From NCBI GenBank assembly GCA_036666555.1, contig JAVWVS010000014.1:1-57719 (forward strand): a DNA stretch of 57,719 nt. The letters run 5' to 3'. Under the pieces are notes generated by a model that was not told where the DNA came from, made no database searches, and saw only the letters and a program-made list of their open reading frames with translations. Shown piece after piece: positions 1 to 8,480 of this stretch; within the stretch, counting starts at the first letter, position 1, and every line of letters starts with the position of its first letter. The stretch is from UMGS1251 sp036666555 (GTDB lineage Bacteria; Bacillota; Clostridia; Lachnospirales; Lachnospiraceae). The translations under genes were made by a program, and so were the position numbers.

Positions 1-1
1 A

Positions 2-124
2 GCTAATCGTAGTGGGCAGTGGAGATATAGAATAGGCGATTATCGTTTAATTTGTGCGATAGAGGACGAGGGACTGGTCATACTTGCATTAACAGTTGGA
101 CACCGCAGAGAAGTATATGACTAA
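2..124 (+). CDS. RelE/ParE-family toxin, C-terminal fragment (cut by window edge)
   Basis: An open frame runs from base 2 to a TAA at 122-124 and gives 40 residues. They include the WRYRIGDYR and VGHRREVY segments typical of the C-terminal half of RelE/StbE-type toxins, which cleave mRNA at the ribosome. The conserved arginines of the beta-sheet core and the final histidine/arginine/tyrosine patch are visible. The N-terminal half and any antitoxin gene lie outside the window, so activity cannot be judged. The frame ends 11 bases before a hairpin that looks like an IS200/IS605 end. The family call rests only on this short C-terminal match. Confidence 0.7.
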   Translation, partial: ANRSGQWRYRIGDYRLICAIEDEGLVILALTVGHRREVYD

Positions 125-236
125 AAATAGGAATTGACACTCCCCCTGCTTTAGCTGTGGGGAGTGTCCATCTAAGTTTGTGGTCGCACTATGATTTCTA
201 AATTCTTGTGGTGTAGTATTATCTCCTACTCTATTG
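125..236 (-). mobile_element. Probable IS200/IS605-family right-end remnant with the 3' tip of tnpB
   Basis: An imperfect hairpin has 10-base arms at 136-145 (gacactcccc) and 159-168 (ggggagtgtc), with a GCT/AGC inner pairing. It has the look of the subterminal right-end hairpin of IS605-type elements. Reading leftwards on the minus strand from about 240, the frame passes through RNHSATTN and SPQLKQGE, which resembles the last residues of OrfB/TnpB before the right end. No complete transposase is present. The remnant abuts a substrate-binding-protein fragment whose 5' part is missing, so it probably marks an insertion followed by deletion. The exact borders are inferred. Confidence 0.45.
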
Positions 237-667
237 AATTTGAACCTGGCGCAACTACGCTTGAGACCGGCAAAAAAGGGCACGTTGTCGCTTCTCTTGG
301 AACGGACAGCGGATATGTTCCTTACACCGCATTTTGTGCAAAAAACAGTTATTTAAAAGAAAATGATGAGACCATTCAAGGGTTTACCAATGCATTGCAA
401 AAAGGAATGGAGTACGTGAAAAATCATACTCCCGAAGAAATTGCAAAAGTAATTACTCCTCAGTTCAAGGAGACCGATATGAAAACATTAACTGCAATCG
501 TAACGAGATACTATGACCAGGACACCTGGAATGAAAATCTTATATTTACCAAAGACAGTTTTGATTTACTACAAGATATTTTAGAAGGCGCAAAAGAGTT
601 AAAACATCGTGTCCCTTACCAAGATTTAGTCACTACCAAATATGCGGAAAAAGCGCAAAAAAAATAA
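191..667 (+). pseudogene. ABC transporter substrate-binding protein (nitrate/sulfonate/taurine type), C-terminal remnant
   Basis: From about base 236 the frame reads like the C-terminal half of SsuA/NMT1-type periplasmic-binding lipoproteins: EFEPGATTLE, then GHVVASLGTDSGYVPYTAF, then a helical end. Residues encoded by 191-235 look unrelated and come from the neighbouring IS-like sequence. There is no signal peptide, lipobox, good ribosome site or N-terminal lobe. About 143 residues remain, against roughly 330 expected. No ABC permease or ATPase gene follows, so the gene is an orphaned fragment. A strong terminator lies directly after the TAA. It is very likely non-functional. Confidence 0.75.
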
Positions 668-676
668 AACGGACAG

Positions 677-723
677 AAAAAGAGTATTGCAGAATCCTAT
701 ATATCTGCAATACTCTTTTTTTT
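677..723 (+). terminator. Rho-independent terminator after the substrate-binding-protein remnant
   Basis: A 17-base stem (677-693 paired with 704-720; core agagtattgcag/ctgcaatactct) has a 10-base loop and ends in a run of eight or more T on the plus strand. It directly follows the stop at 665-667. Bases 724-923 after it hold no ORF or structure I recognise. Confidence 0.85.
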
Positions 724-923
724 ATTGGAAGAGAAATTCCAAAGAATAGTGTTCCGCACCATTCCTCACAAATAATGAAGTGCTATTACTATAGCATATT
801 TTTTTGCTACTTTTTTAGCTTGCGACATTATTCGTCAACTTCCCACACTATTAGTCTTATTTCGACATCTTTCGACATTTTTCGGCAATCCCACAAATCT
901 TCCTGTCCGAATATTTTTTCATT

Positions 924-2744
924 TTATACATGAAACTTTTTATTGAGTTCTTCCTTTAGTTCTTGATGCCGAAACATTGCCAATGCAATGAAAAACAAAA
1001 AGCTAAAACCAATACAAATAACCGATGGGAATCTGATGGTTGCAACTCCCGTGAACAATAAAAGGAATGGGATAAGCATTCCATACCCGGCTGCCATAAT
1101 ATAATAAATCATATACTCTCTGGCTGTCAGGGATTGAATCTTCGTAATAATAATCATGGATATCATAATTGTGACGCTGACTCCAGGCACCACATAATTG
1201 ACCGACCATAAATTCCATCCGGTTCCCACATCCCATAAAACACTAACTATAGATACTAGAATTAACTGCCACATAGCATTCTTAAGCAAATTGTGTCTTT
1301 TGTAAAATCCAACCGCCAAAGAACTCCACATGGTCAATATTGCCGCCGCAATAATCACACCCCAGTATCTGTCCGGAGTGACTGATACATTGATGATTGC
1401 CGCCACCACTGCAGCCACAATACAAAGAAAGGAAAACGTCCTAAAAAACGAAAGACCCGGATAACTTTCCTCTCTCTCCGGTGGATAACTGGGTTCCTTA
1501 ATTTCAAAATCAATACCTATTTCTTTCAAAACGCGGAAAAAATTCCGTTGAATATTTAGGCTGTCAAATCTAGACGTGAATCCCAGAGAAATTTTATCTT
1601 CAAACGAACACATACACAATTCCACTTTGGGTGTGCTGGTATAGACACCAAATCGCTCAATATAAGATGCATAAGGGTCCGGCATGCTCACAACTCCCAT
1701 ATTGGAAAAGATGGCGGTTACTTCTCGTGCAGACAGTTTTGCCCCTGCATTCATACATACATTTTTCAAATCCAATGGTGCAAATTTTAAAATGGGGTGA
1801 CGTTCTAATGCAACTAAATCATTCATATGAGCCGCAATCTGTTTTCCGGTCAGTTCTTCTTGAAAAAACTCCTTCACATGAGTCAATACTGCTTGAAAGG
1901 AAGGGTCTGCCGTACCAAACTGGTAACCCGGTTCAATCCAGCCAAAAAAATTAAGCATAGACTCCGAGGGGAAAAATTTGCGTAAATTCACCGGCACCAT
2001 AAGTACTACCGGCTTTTTCTCTTGAAATTTTGTCATCTCCTCATGAATCGCATACAGCAGTACCGTAGTCAATAAAACCGTAATGGAGACACCATATTCC
2101 CTTGCTTTTCCAAGGGTTTGTTCCACAGAAATGGTCTCTTCTGTAATTTGCATTTCTCCGTATTCTTTTTTTAATTTTTTAATCTGAAATGCCCGTATCT
2201 TCTTTTTATTCCATCTCGGTGTATCTTTGGAGTAATATTTTGTAAAACTATCTGCTTCCTGATCTTGAATGGTAATGGTTTCATCGGTCAACGGGATGTT
2301 CGGCAATTTAGTTTCACAATGTGCCAAAAGTAAATAATTTTTTACTAATTCCCGCAAAAATTCCATTGCACCAGTCCCATCTGTCAGCGCATGGTATACT
2401 TCAAAATTAATTCTATTTTGGTAATAAGTCACTTCAAATAATAATATTTTTTTATCCCGTATATAGATGTTACTGCAAGGTTCTTTACATTCAGCCTTTA
2501 CCACCGGTCTTAGTTTGCTCCGCTCCAAATAATGCCAAAACAGGCCTTTGCGCATCACCGACAAAAACACTGGATATTTCTTAATGGTCTGATTGAGTGC
2601 CTCCTGAAGCATGTCCTCTTGTACCTGCTCTCGTAATTCACAATAAAAACGAAATACCCTGGTATCCTTTTTGCTGCTGGTAGCAGGAAATATTTTCGCA
2701 GTATTGTCTAATTTTCTCCAGTAGGCGCGTTTTGCGTTAAACAT
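924..2744 (-). CDS. DUF6320 protein: condensation/acyltransferase-like domain fused to a six-helix membrane domain
   Basis: The 606-residue protein has two parts. Residues 1 to about 420 resemble the chloramphenicol-acetyltransferase/condensation fold shared with alcohol acetyltransferases, with the active-site pattern HxxxDG at 118-123 (HALTDG) and a preceding strand NFEVY. Residues about 425-595 form roughly six hydrophobic helices with short loops, a layout I associate with the DUF6320 family. The protein should transfer or condense an acyl group at the membrane, but donor and acceptor are unknown. The start lies 3 bases after the stop of the upstream hydrolase, and its ribosome site (GGGAGG) is inside that gene's last codons, so the two are translationally coupled. 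It is the last gene of the pair. No classical terminator is obvious downstream. Confidence 0.75.
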   Translation of the reverse strand: MFNAKRAYWRKLDNTAKIFPATSSKKDTRVFRFYCELREQVQEDMLQEALNQTIKKYPVFLSVMRKGLFWHYLERSKLRPVVKAECKEPCSNIYIRDKKILLFEVTYYQNRINFEVYHALTDGTGAMEFLRELVKNYLLLAHCETKLPNIPLTDETITIQDQEADSFTKYYSKDTPRWNKKKIRAFQIKKLKKEYGEMQITEETISVEQTLGKAREYGVSITVLLTTVLLYAIHEEMTKFQEKKPVVLMVPVNLRKFFPSESMLNFFGWIEPGYQFGTADPSFQAVLTHVKEFFQEELTGKQIAAHMNDLVALERHPILKFAPLDLKNVCMNAGAKLSAREVTAIFSNMGVVSMPDPYASYIERFGVYTSTPKVELCMCSFEDKISLGFTSRFDSLNIQRNFFRVLKEIGIDFEIKEPSYPPEREESYPGLSFFRTFSFLCIVAAVVAAIINVSVTPDRYWGVIIAAAILTMWSSLAVGFYKRHNLLKNAMWQLILVSIVSVLWDVGTGWNLWSVNYVVPGVSVTIMISMIIITKIQSLTAREYMIYYIMAAGYGMLIPFLLLFTGVATIRFPSVICIGFSFLFFIALAMFRHQELKEELNKKFHV

Positions 2745-2747
2745 TTC

Positions 2748-3686
2748 CTAGACCTCCCTTAAAAACTCTCTAATCAATTTCAAACTTTCCTGTACATGTG
2801 GGGAGTTCATTCCCAAGCCAAAAAATCCATGCAACGCACCTTTAATTCGATGCATCTCCACTTCATTTCCCGCTTCTTCTAAACGCTTTCCATAAGCTTC
2901 TCCTTCATCTCGCAAGGGGTCGAATTCCGATGTCATAATCAGCGTTTTCGGTTGCCCTGACAAATCCTTCGACAAAATAGGTGCGAAATAAGGATTCTGT
3001 AAATCCGCATCGGTTCTTTTATATAGTTGTATATAATCTCGCATCTTCCTTGCGGTCAACAAATAATCTGTTCCATTTTCCATGACAGATGGGAACTGGG
3101 AATGCTCTGTGTAATCATTATTGGTAGCTGGATAGATAAGGATCTGTCGCTTGGGCATAAATTCTTTTCGGTCTTTCGCCATTAACGAAAGTGCTGCCGT
3201 AAGATTTCCCCCTGCACTATCACCAATCAATGTGATTCTATTTGGATCTGCCTTTAAAATAGATTGATTCGTAAAAATCGCTTTTGCCACAGCATAACAA
3301 TCTTCTAAACCAATTGGAAATTTATGTTCCGGTGCCAATCGATATTCCACAGAAATGACAATGTGTCTTGCATCCCTTGCCAATTTAGCACAAATCCGTT
3401 CGTAATTCTCAATACCATCGGTCACCCAACCACCGCCATGAAAGAACAACAAGATGGGAAAGGGATCCCCTTTTTTTCCATCTTGTGCCAGGGTTTTCTC
3501 GTCCGGAAGATAAATACGAACAGGTACTTTGTAATCTTTATTTGAAACCTTATAATCAATGGTTTTATGAAAGACCTTTAACGGATCTATCGCCTTTATA
3601 TTTGCTAAAGTTCTTGATGACTCCACGTCTATTTTACCAAACGACAAGGTCTTTAATATCTTTCTAATTGCTTGATCCAACGTCAT
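2748..3686 (-). CDS. Alpha/beta hydrolase, hormone-sensitive-lipase (HSL) family esterase
   Basis: The family signature is complete. HGGGW at residues 83-87 forms the oxyanion hole, GDSAGG carries the nucleophile Ser157, Asp256 sits in EFDPLRDEG, and His286 sits in LHGFFG. Such enzymes hydrolyse short- to medium-chain acyl esters in the cytoplasm. I place the start at the ATG at 3686 because it has GGAGGG eight bases upstream. A longer frame from 3728 adds 14 residues with no credible ribosome site. The gene is first in a two-gene operon with the DUF6320 acyltransferase-like protein, so the pair may add and remove the same acyl group. The substrate is unknown. Confidence 0.88.
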   Translation of the reverse strand: MTLDQAIRKILKTLSFGKIDVESSRTLANIKAIDPLKVFHKTIDYKVSNKDYKVPVRIYLPDEKTLAQDGKKGDPFPILLFFHGGGWVTDGIENYERICAKLARDARHIVISVEYRLAPEHKFPIGLEDCYAVAKAIFTNQSILKADPNRITLIGDSAGGNLTAALSLMAKDRKEFMPKRQILIYPATNNDYTEHSQFPSVMENGTDYLLTARKMRDYIQLYKRTDADLQNPYFAPILSKDLSGQPKTLIMTSEFDPLRDEGEAYGKRLEEAGNEVEMHRIKGALHGFFGLGMNSPHVQESLKLIREFLREV

Positions 3687-3764
3687 CGCAATTTCCCTCC
3701 ACTGTTTTATTGTGGTTTCATTATACATGACTGCTTCTTTAAATACAATGTGTGATAACCCATT

Positions 3765-5156
3765 CTACAAAAGAAAATATTTTAATACAAATAGGATTGC
3801 CAGCACATACATCAGTGCACTGATCTTTTTATTTTTCACTTTCCCTGTGACCACATTAAGAACCACGTAGGAAATAACACCCATTGCAATTCCTTCTGAA
3901 ATACTATAGAAAAATGGCATTGCAACGATACAAATAAAACTTGGAATTGCTTCACTGTAATCTTCAAAATCAATATTTACGATATTTGTAAGCATATAAA
4001 ATCCAGTAATAATCAGTGCAGGTGCTGTTGCAAAGGCCGGAATTGCCAGAAAAATCGGTGCTAGAAACAGGGATAAACCAAATAAAACAGCCGTTGTAAA
4101 TGCAGTTAATCCTGTACGTCCTCCCTCGGATACTCCGGAAGCACTTTCTACAAAGGTTGTTACGGTAGATGTTCCAAGAACTGCACCGGCGGTAGTAGCT
4201 ACTGCATCTGCCATCAATGCTCCTTTAATGCGTGGAAGTTTTCCGTTTTCATCCAACATGCCGGACTTCGAAGATACTCCAATTAATGTTCCGATGGTAT
4301 CAAACATATCCACAAATAAGAATGCAAATACCACTACGGCAAATTCCAAAGAGAAAATTCCCTTGAACTCTAATTTCCCCAGTATGGGCATCAGACTTGG
4401 AATAGCTAACCCATTGCTAAAATCCGGAAGTAAACTAAAACATCCTACCTCTGCATTCGGGACATACCATCCAATCAGTTGGCAGAAAATTCCCAAAATC
4501 CAAGTGATCAACATTCCCCATAAGATATTTCCTTTTACTTTTTTGATTACCAGTAATCCAATAATAAGCAGTCCAATAATGGCAAGCAATACGGTAATTC
4601 CTATATCCTGAAAAGATGCTGCTGCCTTATTTGCCTGATTATATTTATCCAAAGAAAACAACTGTAACAATGTACTTCCGCCAATGACAATATGTGCGTT
4701 TTGTAATCCAATAAAAGTAATAAACAGACCAATCCCCACACTCACTGCGGATTTCAAATTCCCCGGAATGGCATTGAAGATTGCCTCGCGGATACTGGTC
4801 GCCGACAGAATCATAAAAATAATACCTTCCACAAACACTGCTGTCAACGCCATCTGCCAGGAATATCCCATTCCCAAAACCACGGTATAAGCGAAATACG
4901 CATTTAATCCCATTCCGGGTGCTAATGCAAATGGGTAATTTGCAAAAAATGCCATCAATAAGGTTCCAATCAACGCTGCAAGTGCGGTTGCTGTAAATAC
5001 TGCACCATGATCCATCCCTGTTTCCGCTAAAATACTTGGATTTACTGCCAAGATATAGGACATGGTCATAAATGTTGTAATCCCCGCTAAAATTTCTGTC
5101 CTCACATCTGTTTTATTCTCTTTTAGTTTAAAAACTTTTTCTATCAAAATATCCAC
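3765..5156 (-). CDS. NCS2/AzgA-type purine (guanine/hypoxanthine/adenine) permease
   Basis: A 463-residue integral membrane protein with about 12-14 hydrophobic segments. The N-terminal block TEILAGITTFMTMSYILAVNP is characteristic of the AzgA/PbuG/PbuO branch of nucleobase:cation symporters, followed by APGMGLNAYFAY and, later, DMFDTIGTLIGVS and ESASGVSEGGRTGLTA. It would import purine bases by proton symport. It sits 30 bases downstream of cysK on the same strand, so it may be read from the cysK promoter. There is no room for a purine riboswitch immediately upstream. The family call is firm, but which base it prefers cannot be read from sequence. Confidence 0.92.
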   Translation of the reverse strand: MDILIEKVFKLKENKTDVRTEILAGITTFMTMSYILAVNPSILAETGMDHGAVFTATALAALIGTLLMAFFANYPFALAPGMGLNAYFAYTVVLGMGYSWQMALTAVFVEGIIFMILSATSIREAIFNAIPGNLKSAVSVGIGLFITFIGLQNAHIVIGGSTLLQLFSLDKYNQANKAAASFQDIGITVLLAIIGLLIIGLLVIKKVKGNILWGMLITWILGIFCQLIGWYVPNAEVGCFSLLPDFSNGLAIPSLMPILGKLEFKGIFSLEFAVVVFAFLFVDMFDTIGTLIGVSSKSGMLDENGKLPRIKGALMADAVATTAGAVLGTSTVTTFVESASGVSEGGRTGLTAFTTAVLFGLSLFLAPIFLAIPAFATAPALIITGFYMLTNIVNIDFEDYSEAIPSFICIVAMPFFYSISEGIAMGVISYVVLNVVTGKVKNKKISALMYVLAILFVLKYFLL

Positions 5157-5186
5157 CTCTTTATTCTACCTTTCTCTCATTTGATT

Positions 5187-6116
5187 TTATTCAAAAAGTG
5201 CAGTTGATAAATAGCGTTCTCCCGTATCTGGAAGCAATGCTACAATCGTCTTTCCTGCATTTTCTTCTTTTCCTGCCAATAACAAAGCCACATAAAGCGC
5301 TGCACCGGAAGAAATTCCGGTCAATATTCCTTCTTGCTTTGCAAGCAATTTGGCTGCCTCATAAGCATTCTCTTCTTTTACCGGAATCACTTCGTCATAA
5401 ATTTCGGTATCCAAAATCTCCGGGATAAATCCTGCGCCGATTCCTTGCAGTCCGTGAGGTCCCGATGGTTTGCCCTCCAATACCGCAGATTTCTCCGGTT
5501 CGATTGCTATAATCCTTACATCCTTCTTTTGCTGTTTTAAATAAGTTCCTACACCGGTGATAGTACCTCCTGTACCTACACCTGCAATAAAAATATCCAC
5601 ATTTCCATCGGTGTCCTCCCATATTTCAGGTCCTGTCGTTGCCATGTGAGCCTGCGCATTGGATGGATTGACAAATTGACCCAGTACGATAGAATTCGGG
5701 ATTTCTTTGGTCAATTCCTCTGCACGTGAAATAGCACCGGACATTCCCTTTTTTCCTTCTGTTAACACAATGGAAGCTCCATATCCTTGTAACAATTTTC
5801 TTCGCTCCACACTCATGGTTTCCGGCATGGTAAATATCGCATGATATCCTCTGGAAGCAGCCACTGCTGCCAGGCCGATTCCTGTATTCCCACTGGTTGG
5901 TTCAATAATGGTTGCACCCGGTTTTAATAACCCTTGTTCTTCTGCATCCTCCACCATTTTTTTAGCTACTCGGTCTTTCACACTTCCTGCTGGATTAAAG
6001 AGCTCTAACTTGACCAACACTTTTGCATGCAGTTTTTCTATCTGTTCCAGTTTTGCCAATTCCAAAAGTGGTGTATGACCAATTAATTCTGTAACACTTT
6101 GATATATCATGCCCAT
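5187..6116 (-). CDS. cysK: Cysteine synthase A (O-acetylserine sulfhydrylase)
   Basis: A fold-type II PLP enzyme of 309 residues, the normal length. The PLP lysine is Lys47 in NPAGSVKDR, the asparagine/phosphate loop PTSGNTG follows near residue 75, and the glycine-rich GVGTGGTITG phosphate cup is near residue 180. It makes cysteine from O-acetylserine and sulfide in the cytosol. The start ATG has AGGAGG seven bases upstream. A sigma-A promoter lies at 6161-6189. The purine permease follows closely. No CymR or T-box element was recognised in the leader. A homologous specialised synthase cannot be fully excluded, but the motifs are ordinary CysK. Confidence 0.93.
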   Translation of the reverse strand: MGMIYQSVTELIGHTPLLELAKLEQIEKLHAKVLVKLELFNPAGSVKDRVAKKMVEDAEEQGLLKPGATIIEPTSGNTGIGLAAVAASRGYHAIFTMPETMSVERRKLLQGYGASIVLTEGKKGMSGAISRAEELTKEIPNSIVLGQFVNPSNAQAHMATTGPEIWEDTDGNVDIFIAGVGTGGTITGVGTYLKQQKKDVRIIAIEPEKSAVLEGKPSGPHGLQGIGAGFIPEILDTEIYDEVIPVKEENAYEAAKLLAKQEGILTGISSGAALYVALLLAGKEENAGKTIVALLPDTGERYLSTALFE

Positions 6117-6160
6117 ATGATTTCCTCCTAATGTAGTTTTTTACAATCTTTCCATTGTTT

Positions 6161-6189
6161 ATTGTACACGAAAAACCAATTACACACAA
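6161..6189 (-). promoter_or_regulatory. Sigma-A promoter of cysK (TTGTGT-N17-TACAAT)
   Basis: On the minus strand the -35 TTGTGT (6184-6189) and -10 TACAAT (6161-6166) are separated by exactly 17 bases. Transcription would start near 6154, about 40 bases before the cysK ATG. Confidence 0.65.
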
Positions 6190-6254
6190 TAAGCATTTTT
6201 AGAATCCGTTTCCGTAAATCTTTGGTACTTATTGTGAATATTTAACCAAATCCG

Positions 6255-6283
6255 TTGACATTTATAGGAAAATATGCTAATCT
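6255..6283 (+). promoter_or_regulatory. Sigma-A promoter of the cold-shock gene (TTGACA-N17-TAATCT)
   Basis: A perfect -35 (6255-6260), a 17-base spacer and TAATCT (6278-6283) precede the csp start by about 80 bases. The resulting leader of about 70 bases fits the structured 5' UTRs that control cspA-type mRNAs. Confidence 0.7.
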
Positions 6284-6361
6284 GACGTGGTATTCTCTTA
6301 TGTAGATTGCATTTGATGATACACACCACTAATTATTTTTTTATTTTATGGAGGTAACAAC

Positions 6362-6562
6362 ATGAGCAAAGGTACAGTAAAATGGTTTAACAACCAAAAA
6401 GGTTATGGATTCATCTCTGATGAAGCTGGAAACGACGTATTCGTACATTATTCAGGACTGAATATGGATGGATTCAAAGCATTGGAAGAAGGTCAAGCAG
6501 TAGAGTTTGACGTAACCGATGGTGCTAAAGGACCTCAGGCAGTCAATGTAACAAAACTTTAA
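6362..6562 (+). CDS. CspA-family cold-shock protein
   Basis: A single 66-residue cold-shock domain with both RNA-binding motifs: RNP1 as KGYGFI (about residues 13-18) and RNP2 as VFVHYS (about 26-31). It starts with the usual GTVKWFN. These proteins bind single-stranded RNA and DNA and keep mRNA unfolded. The ribosome site GGAGG lies eight bases before the ATG. The gene stands alone on the plus strand, with its own promoter and a leader of about 70 bases, and shares a bidirectional terminator with the facing ior/paaK operon. It is small, acidic near the C-terminus, and intact. Confidence 0.96.
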   Translation: MSKGTVKWFNNQKGYGFISDEAGNDVFVHYSGLNMDGFKALEEGQAVEFDVTDGAKGPQAVNVTKL

Positions 6563-6645
6563 TCAGACTTTTAATGTGCCTTTTATTTATATAAAACTAG
6601 ACTTAGATTTAATAATTAAAAAGCAGTTCTTAAAACGACATGATT

Positions 6646-6684
6646 AAAAAAGGTGTATCGCTCAATGCGGTGCACCTTTTTTTT
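6646..6684. terminator. Bidirectional terminator between csp and the ior/paaK operon
   Basis: A 16-base stem (6646-6661 paired with about 6667-6682, with G-T wobbles) is flanked by an A-run on the left and a run of nine T on the right. It can therefore end both the plus-strand csp transcript and the minus-strand ACT transcript, whose stop is at 6686. Confidence 0.85.
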
Positions 6685-6685
6685 G

Positions 6686-7117
6686 TTATTTATTGGCTGT
6701 ATATGCTTCCTGAGCTGTCCACACATCGAAACCATTTTCTTTTAAAATATCAACTGCCTGTAGTGGGGCTTCCGTCTTTAACACTGCCGAAGCGTCTTGC
6801 CCATTGGCAAATGCATACATATATTCCACATTAATATTATTTTCCAATAATAAATGCATGGCTTTACTCAAAGAACCGCTGGCATGAGGAACGCGAATAG
6901 CAACTACCTCCGTAAGCATTGCGGTGATTCCTTTTTCCTTTAATACTGCTTTCCCTTTTTGTGGATCCGATACAATCATGCGAAGCATTCCATAGTCAGA
7001 AGTATCAGCAAGACTTAAGGCAACGATATTCACATCATTTTTTCCTAATGTGGCAAGGACCTCCTCCAGTCTCCCCTCTCTGTTCTCCAAAAAAACGGAT
7101 AATTGTTGAATGGTCAT
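6686..7117 (-). CDS. Tandem ACT-domain protein (143 aa), partner of the first paaK
   Basis: Two ACT domains in tandem: residues 1 to about 68 begin with QLSVFLENREGRLEEV, and about 70-140 contain IRVPHASGSLSKAMHLL. Each starts with the strand and glycine-bearing turn used to bind amino acids. There is no catalytic domain, so it is probably an amino-acid-sensing regulatory partner. The chosen start (7117) has AAGGAGG seven bases upstream; the frame extends to 7186 but lacks a site there. It is the last gene of the paaK-ior operon, directly after a phenylacetate-CoA-ligase gene, and is a paralogue of the 139-residue ACT protein at 8481-8900. The ligand is presumably aromatic or branched-chain, which is an inference. 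Confidence 0.87.
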   Translation of the reverse strand: MTIQQLSVFLENREGRLEEVLATLGKNDVNIVALSLADTSDYGMLRMIVSDPQKGKAVLKEKGITAMLTEVVAIRVPHASGSLSKAMHLLLENNINVEYMYAFANGQDASAVLKTEAPLQAVDILKENGFDVWTAQEAYTANK

Positions 7118-7130
7118 TTTGCTTTCCTCC

Positions 7131-8447
7131 TTAGATTCCCTCTCTGTTGTCAATGACACGCTTTGCTTTTCCTTCGCTTCGTTCAATGGTCTTGGGCTCT
7201 ACTAATTTTACTCTTGCAGATACTCCCAGTGCTTGTTTTAATACTGCTCCAATTTTATTTTTCAAAGCATCCAAACGTTTGATTTCATCTGAAAAATATT
7301 TTTCATCCACTTCGACCATCACGGTTAGTACATCCATGTTGTTTTCACGGTCCACGATCATGAGGTAATGTGGCGCAACATCGCCACCCATACCAAGCAG
7401 TGCTGTCTCCACCTGTGTTGGGAATACATTAACACCACGGATGACTTTCATATCATCGGTACGTCCGGTAAATTTAGATATACGAGGCGTTGTTCTGCCA
7501 CATGCGCATGTTTCATAGGAAATACTGGTGAGATCCTTGGTTCGATAACGAATGAGTGGCATTCCCATTTTCGACAAGGTCGTAAATACCAATTCTCCGG
7601 TCTCGCCTGGCGCACATTGCTTTTGTGTAGCAACATCTAATACTTCTGGATAGAAATGATCCGCCTGTACATGAAGACCACTGTGATGAATACAGTCTTG
7701 TGCCACTCCCGGACCCATAATCTCGCATAATCCGTAGATATCAAAGCAGTTAATGTGAAGAATACTTTCTATCTTTTCTCGCATTTCCTTGGTCCAAGGT
7801 TCTGCACCATGAATGCCTACTTTGATTTTCATTCGGTCCACAACACCTGCTTCTGCCATAGATTCTGCAAGATGCAATGCATAAGATGGGGTACAGGCAA
7901 ATGCCGTGGCTCCAAAATCTTCCATACACATCATCTGCCTTTTTGTATTTCCTGCAGACATGGGGATGGACGTAGCTCCCAGCGCTCTTGCACCGAAATC
8001 AATACCCATTCCGCCCGTAAACAACCCATAGCCATAGCAAATGTGAATCATGTCTTCAGAGGTAATCCCTGCCATCGTGAGACATCTTGCCACACACTCA
8101 CCCCAGAGGTCTACATCGCTTTGTGTATAAGAAGCAAGTGTCAATTTTCCGGTAGTTCCAGATGTTCCCTGTACTCTTACGATTTCCGATTGTGGTACGG
8201 CTACAAACCCGAATGGATAATTGCTGCGAAGATCTTCCTTCGTTGTAAATGGAAGCTTGTGAATGTCTTCGATTCCCTTAATATCTCCCGGTTCTATCCC
8301 CATTTCTTTCATCTTATCTGTATAAAAAGGAACAGTTCCATAAACTCTGTTTACCAAATCGACTAATTTTTTTCCTTGCAGTTCTGCCCGTTCTTCTAAA
8401 CCCATACATTCTGCTTTGGGATCTCTAATTCTTTCTTTCCACTCCAT
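7131..8447 (-). CDS. paaK: Phenylacetate-CoA ligase family protein (copy 1)
   Basis: An adenylate-forming enzyme of 438 residues, the usual PaaK length. The phosphate-binding loop GTSGTTGK lies near residue 94. Later motifs are YGLCEIMGPGVA and the hinge region LIRYRTKDL, followed by a Cys-containing CACGRTTPR block and RGVNVFPTQVE. It activates an aryl or arylacetic acid with ATP and CoA. The start ATG at 8447 has only a weak purine-rich site upstream; no better start was seen. It lies between two ACT-protein genes downstream of iorAB, so its likely substrates are arylacetates from aromatic amino acids. Copy 2 lies at 11231-12541. Exact substrate specificity cannot be read. Confidence 0.9.
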   Translation of the reverse strand: MEWKERIRDPKAECMGLEERAELQGKKLVDLVNRVYGTVPFYTDKMKEMGIEPGDIKGIEDIHKLPFTTKEDLRSNYPFGFVAVPQSEIVRVQGTSGTTGKLTLASYTQSDVDLWGECVARCLTMAGITSEDMIHICYGYGLFTGGMGIDFGARALGATSIPMSAGNTKRQMMCMEDFGATAFACTPSYALHLAESMAEAGVVDRMKIKVGIHGAEPWTKEMREKIESILHINCFDIYGLCEIMGPGVAQDCIHHSGLHVQADHFYPEVLDVATQKQCAPGETGELVFTTLSKMGMPLIRYRTKDLTSISYETCACGRTTPRISKFTGRTDDMKVIRGVNVFPTQVETALLGMGGDVAPHYLMIVDRENNMDVLTVMVEVDEKYFSDEIKRLDALKNKIGAVLKQALGVSARVKLVEPKTIERSEGKAKRVIDNREGI

Positions 8448-8480
8448 TGTATCTCATGCCTGTCCTTCCTGTTTTATCAT

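Noticed and set aside
89..283. Minus-strand 64-codon frame as a complete gene
   Set aside because: It spans the hairpin of the IS-like end and runs into the transporter fragment; only its middle resembles the TnpB tail, so it is recorded as a remnant and not as a gene.
2748..3728. Longer start for the HSL hydrolase at 3728
   Set aside because: The extra 14 residues lack a ribosome site, whereas the ATG at 3686 has GGAGGG at good spacing.
5157..5186. Purine riboswitch before the permease
   Set aside because: Only 30 bases separate it from cysK, too short for the three-helix aptamer, and no conserved junction sequence is present.
6117..6361. T-box or SAM riboswitch upstream of cysK
   Set aside because: The leader after the predicted start is only about 40 bases and lacks the T-box sequence or the SAM aptamer core.
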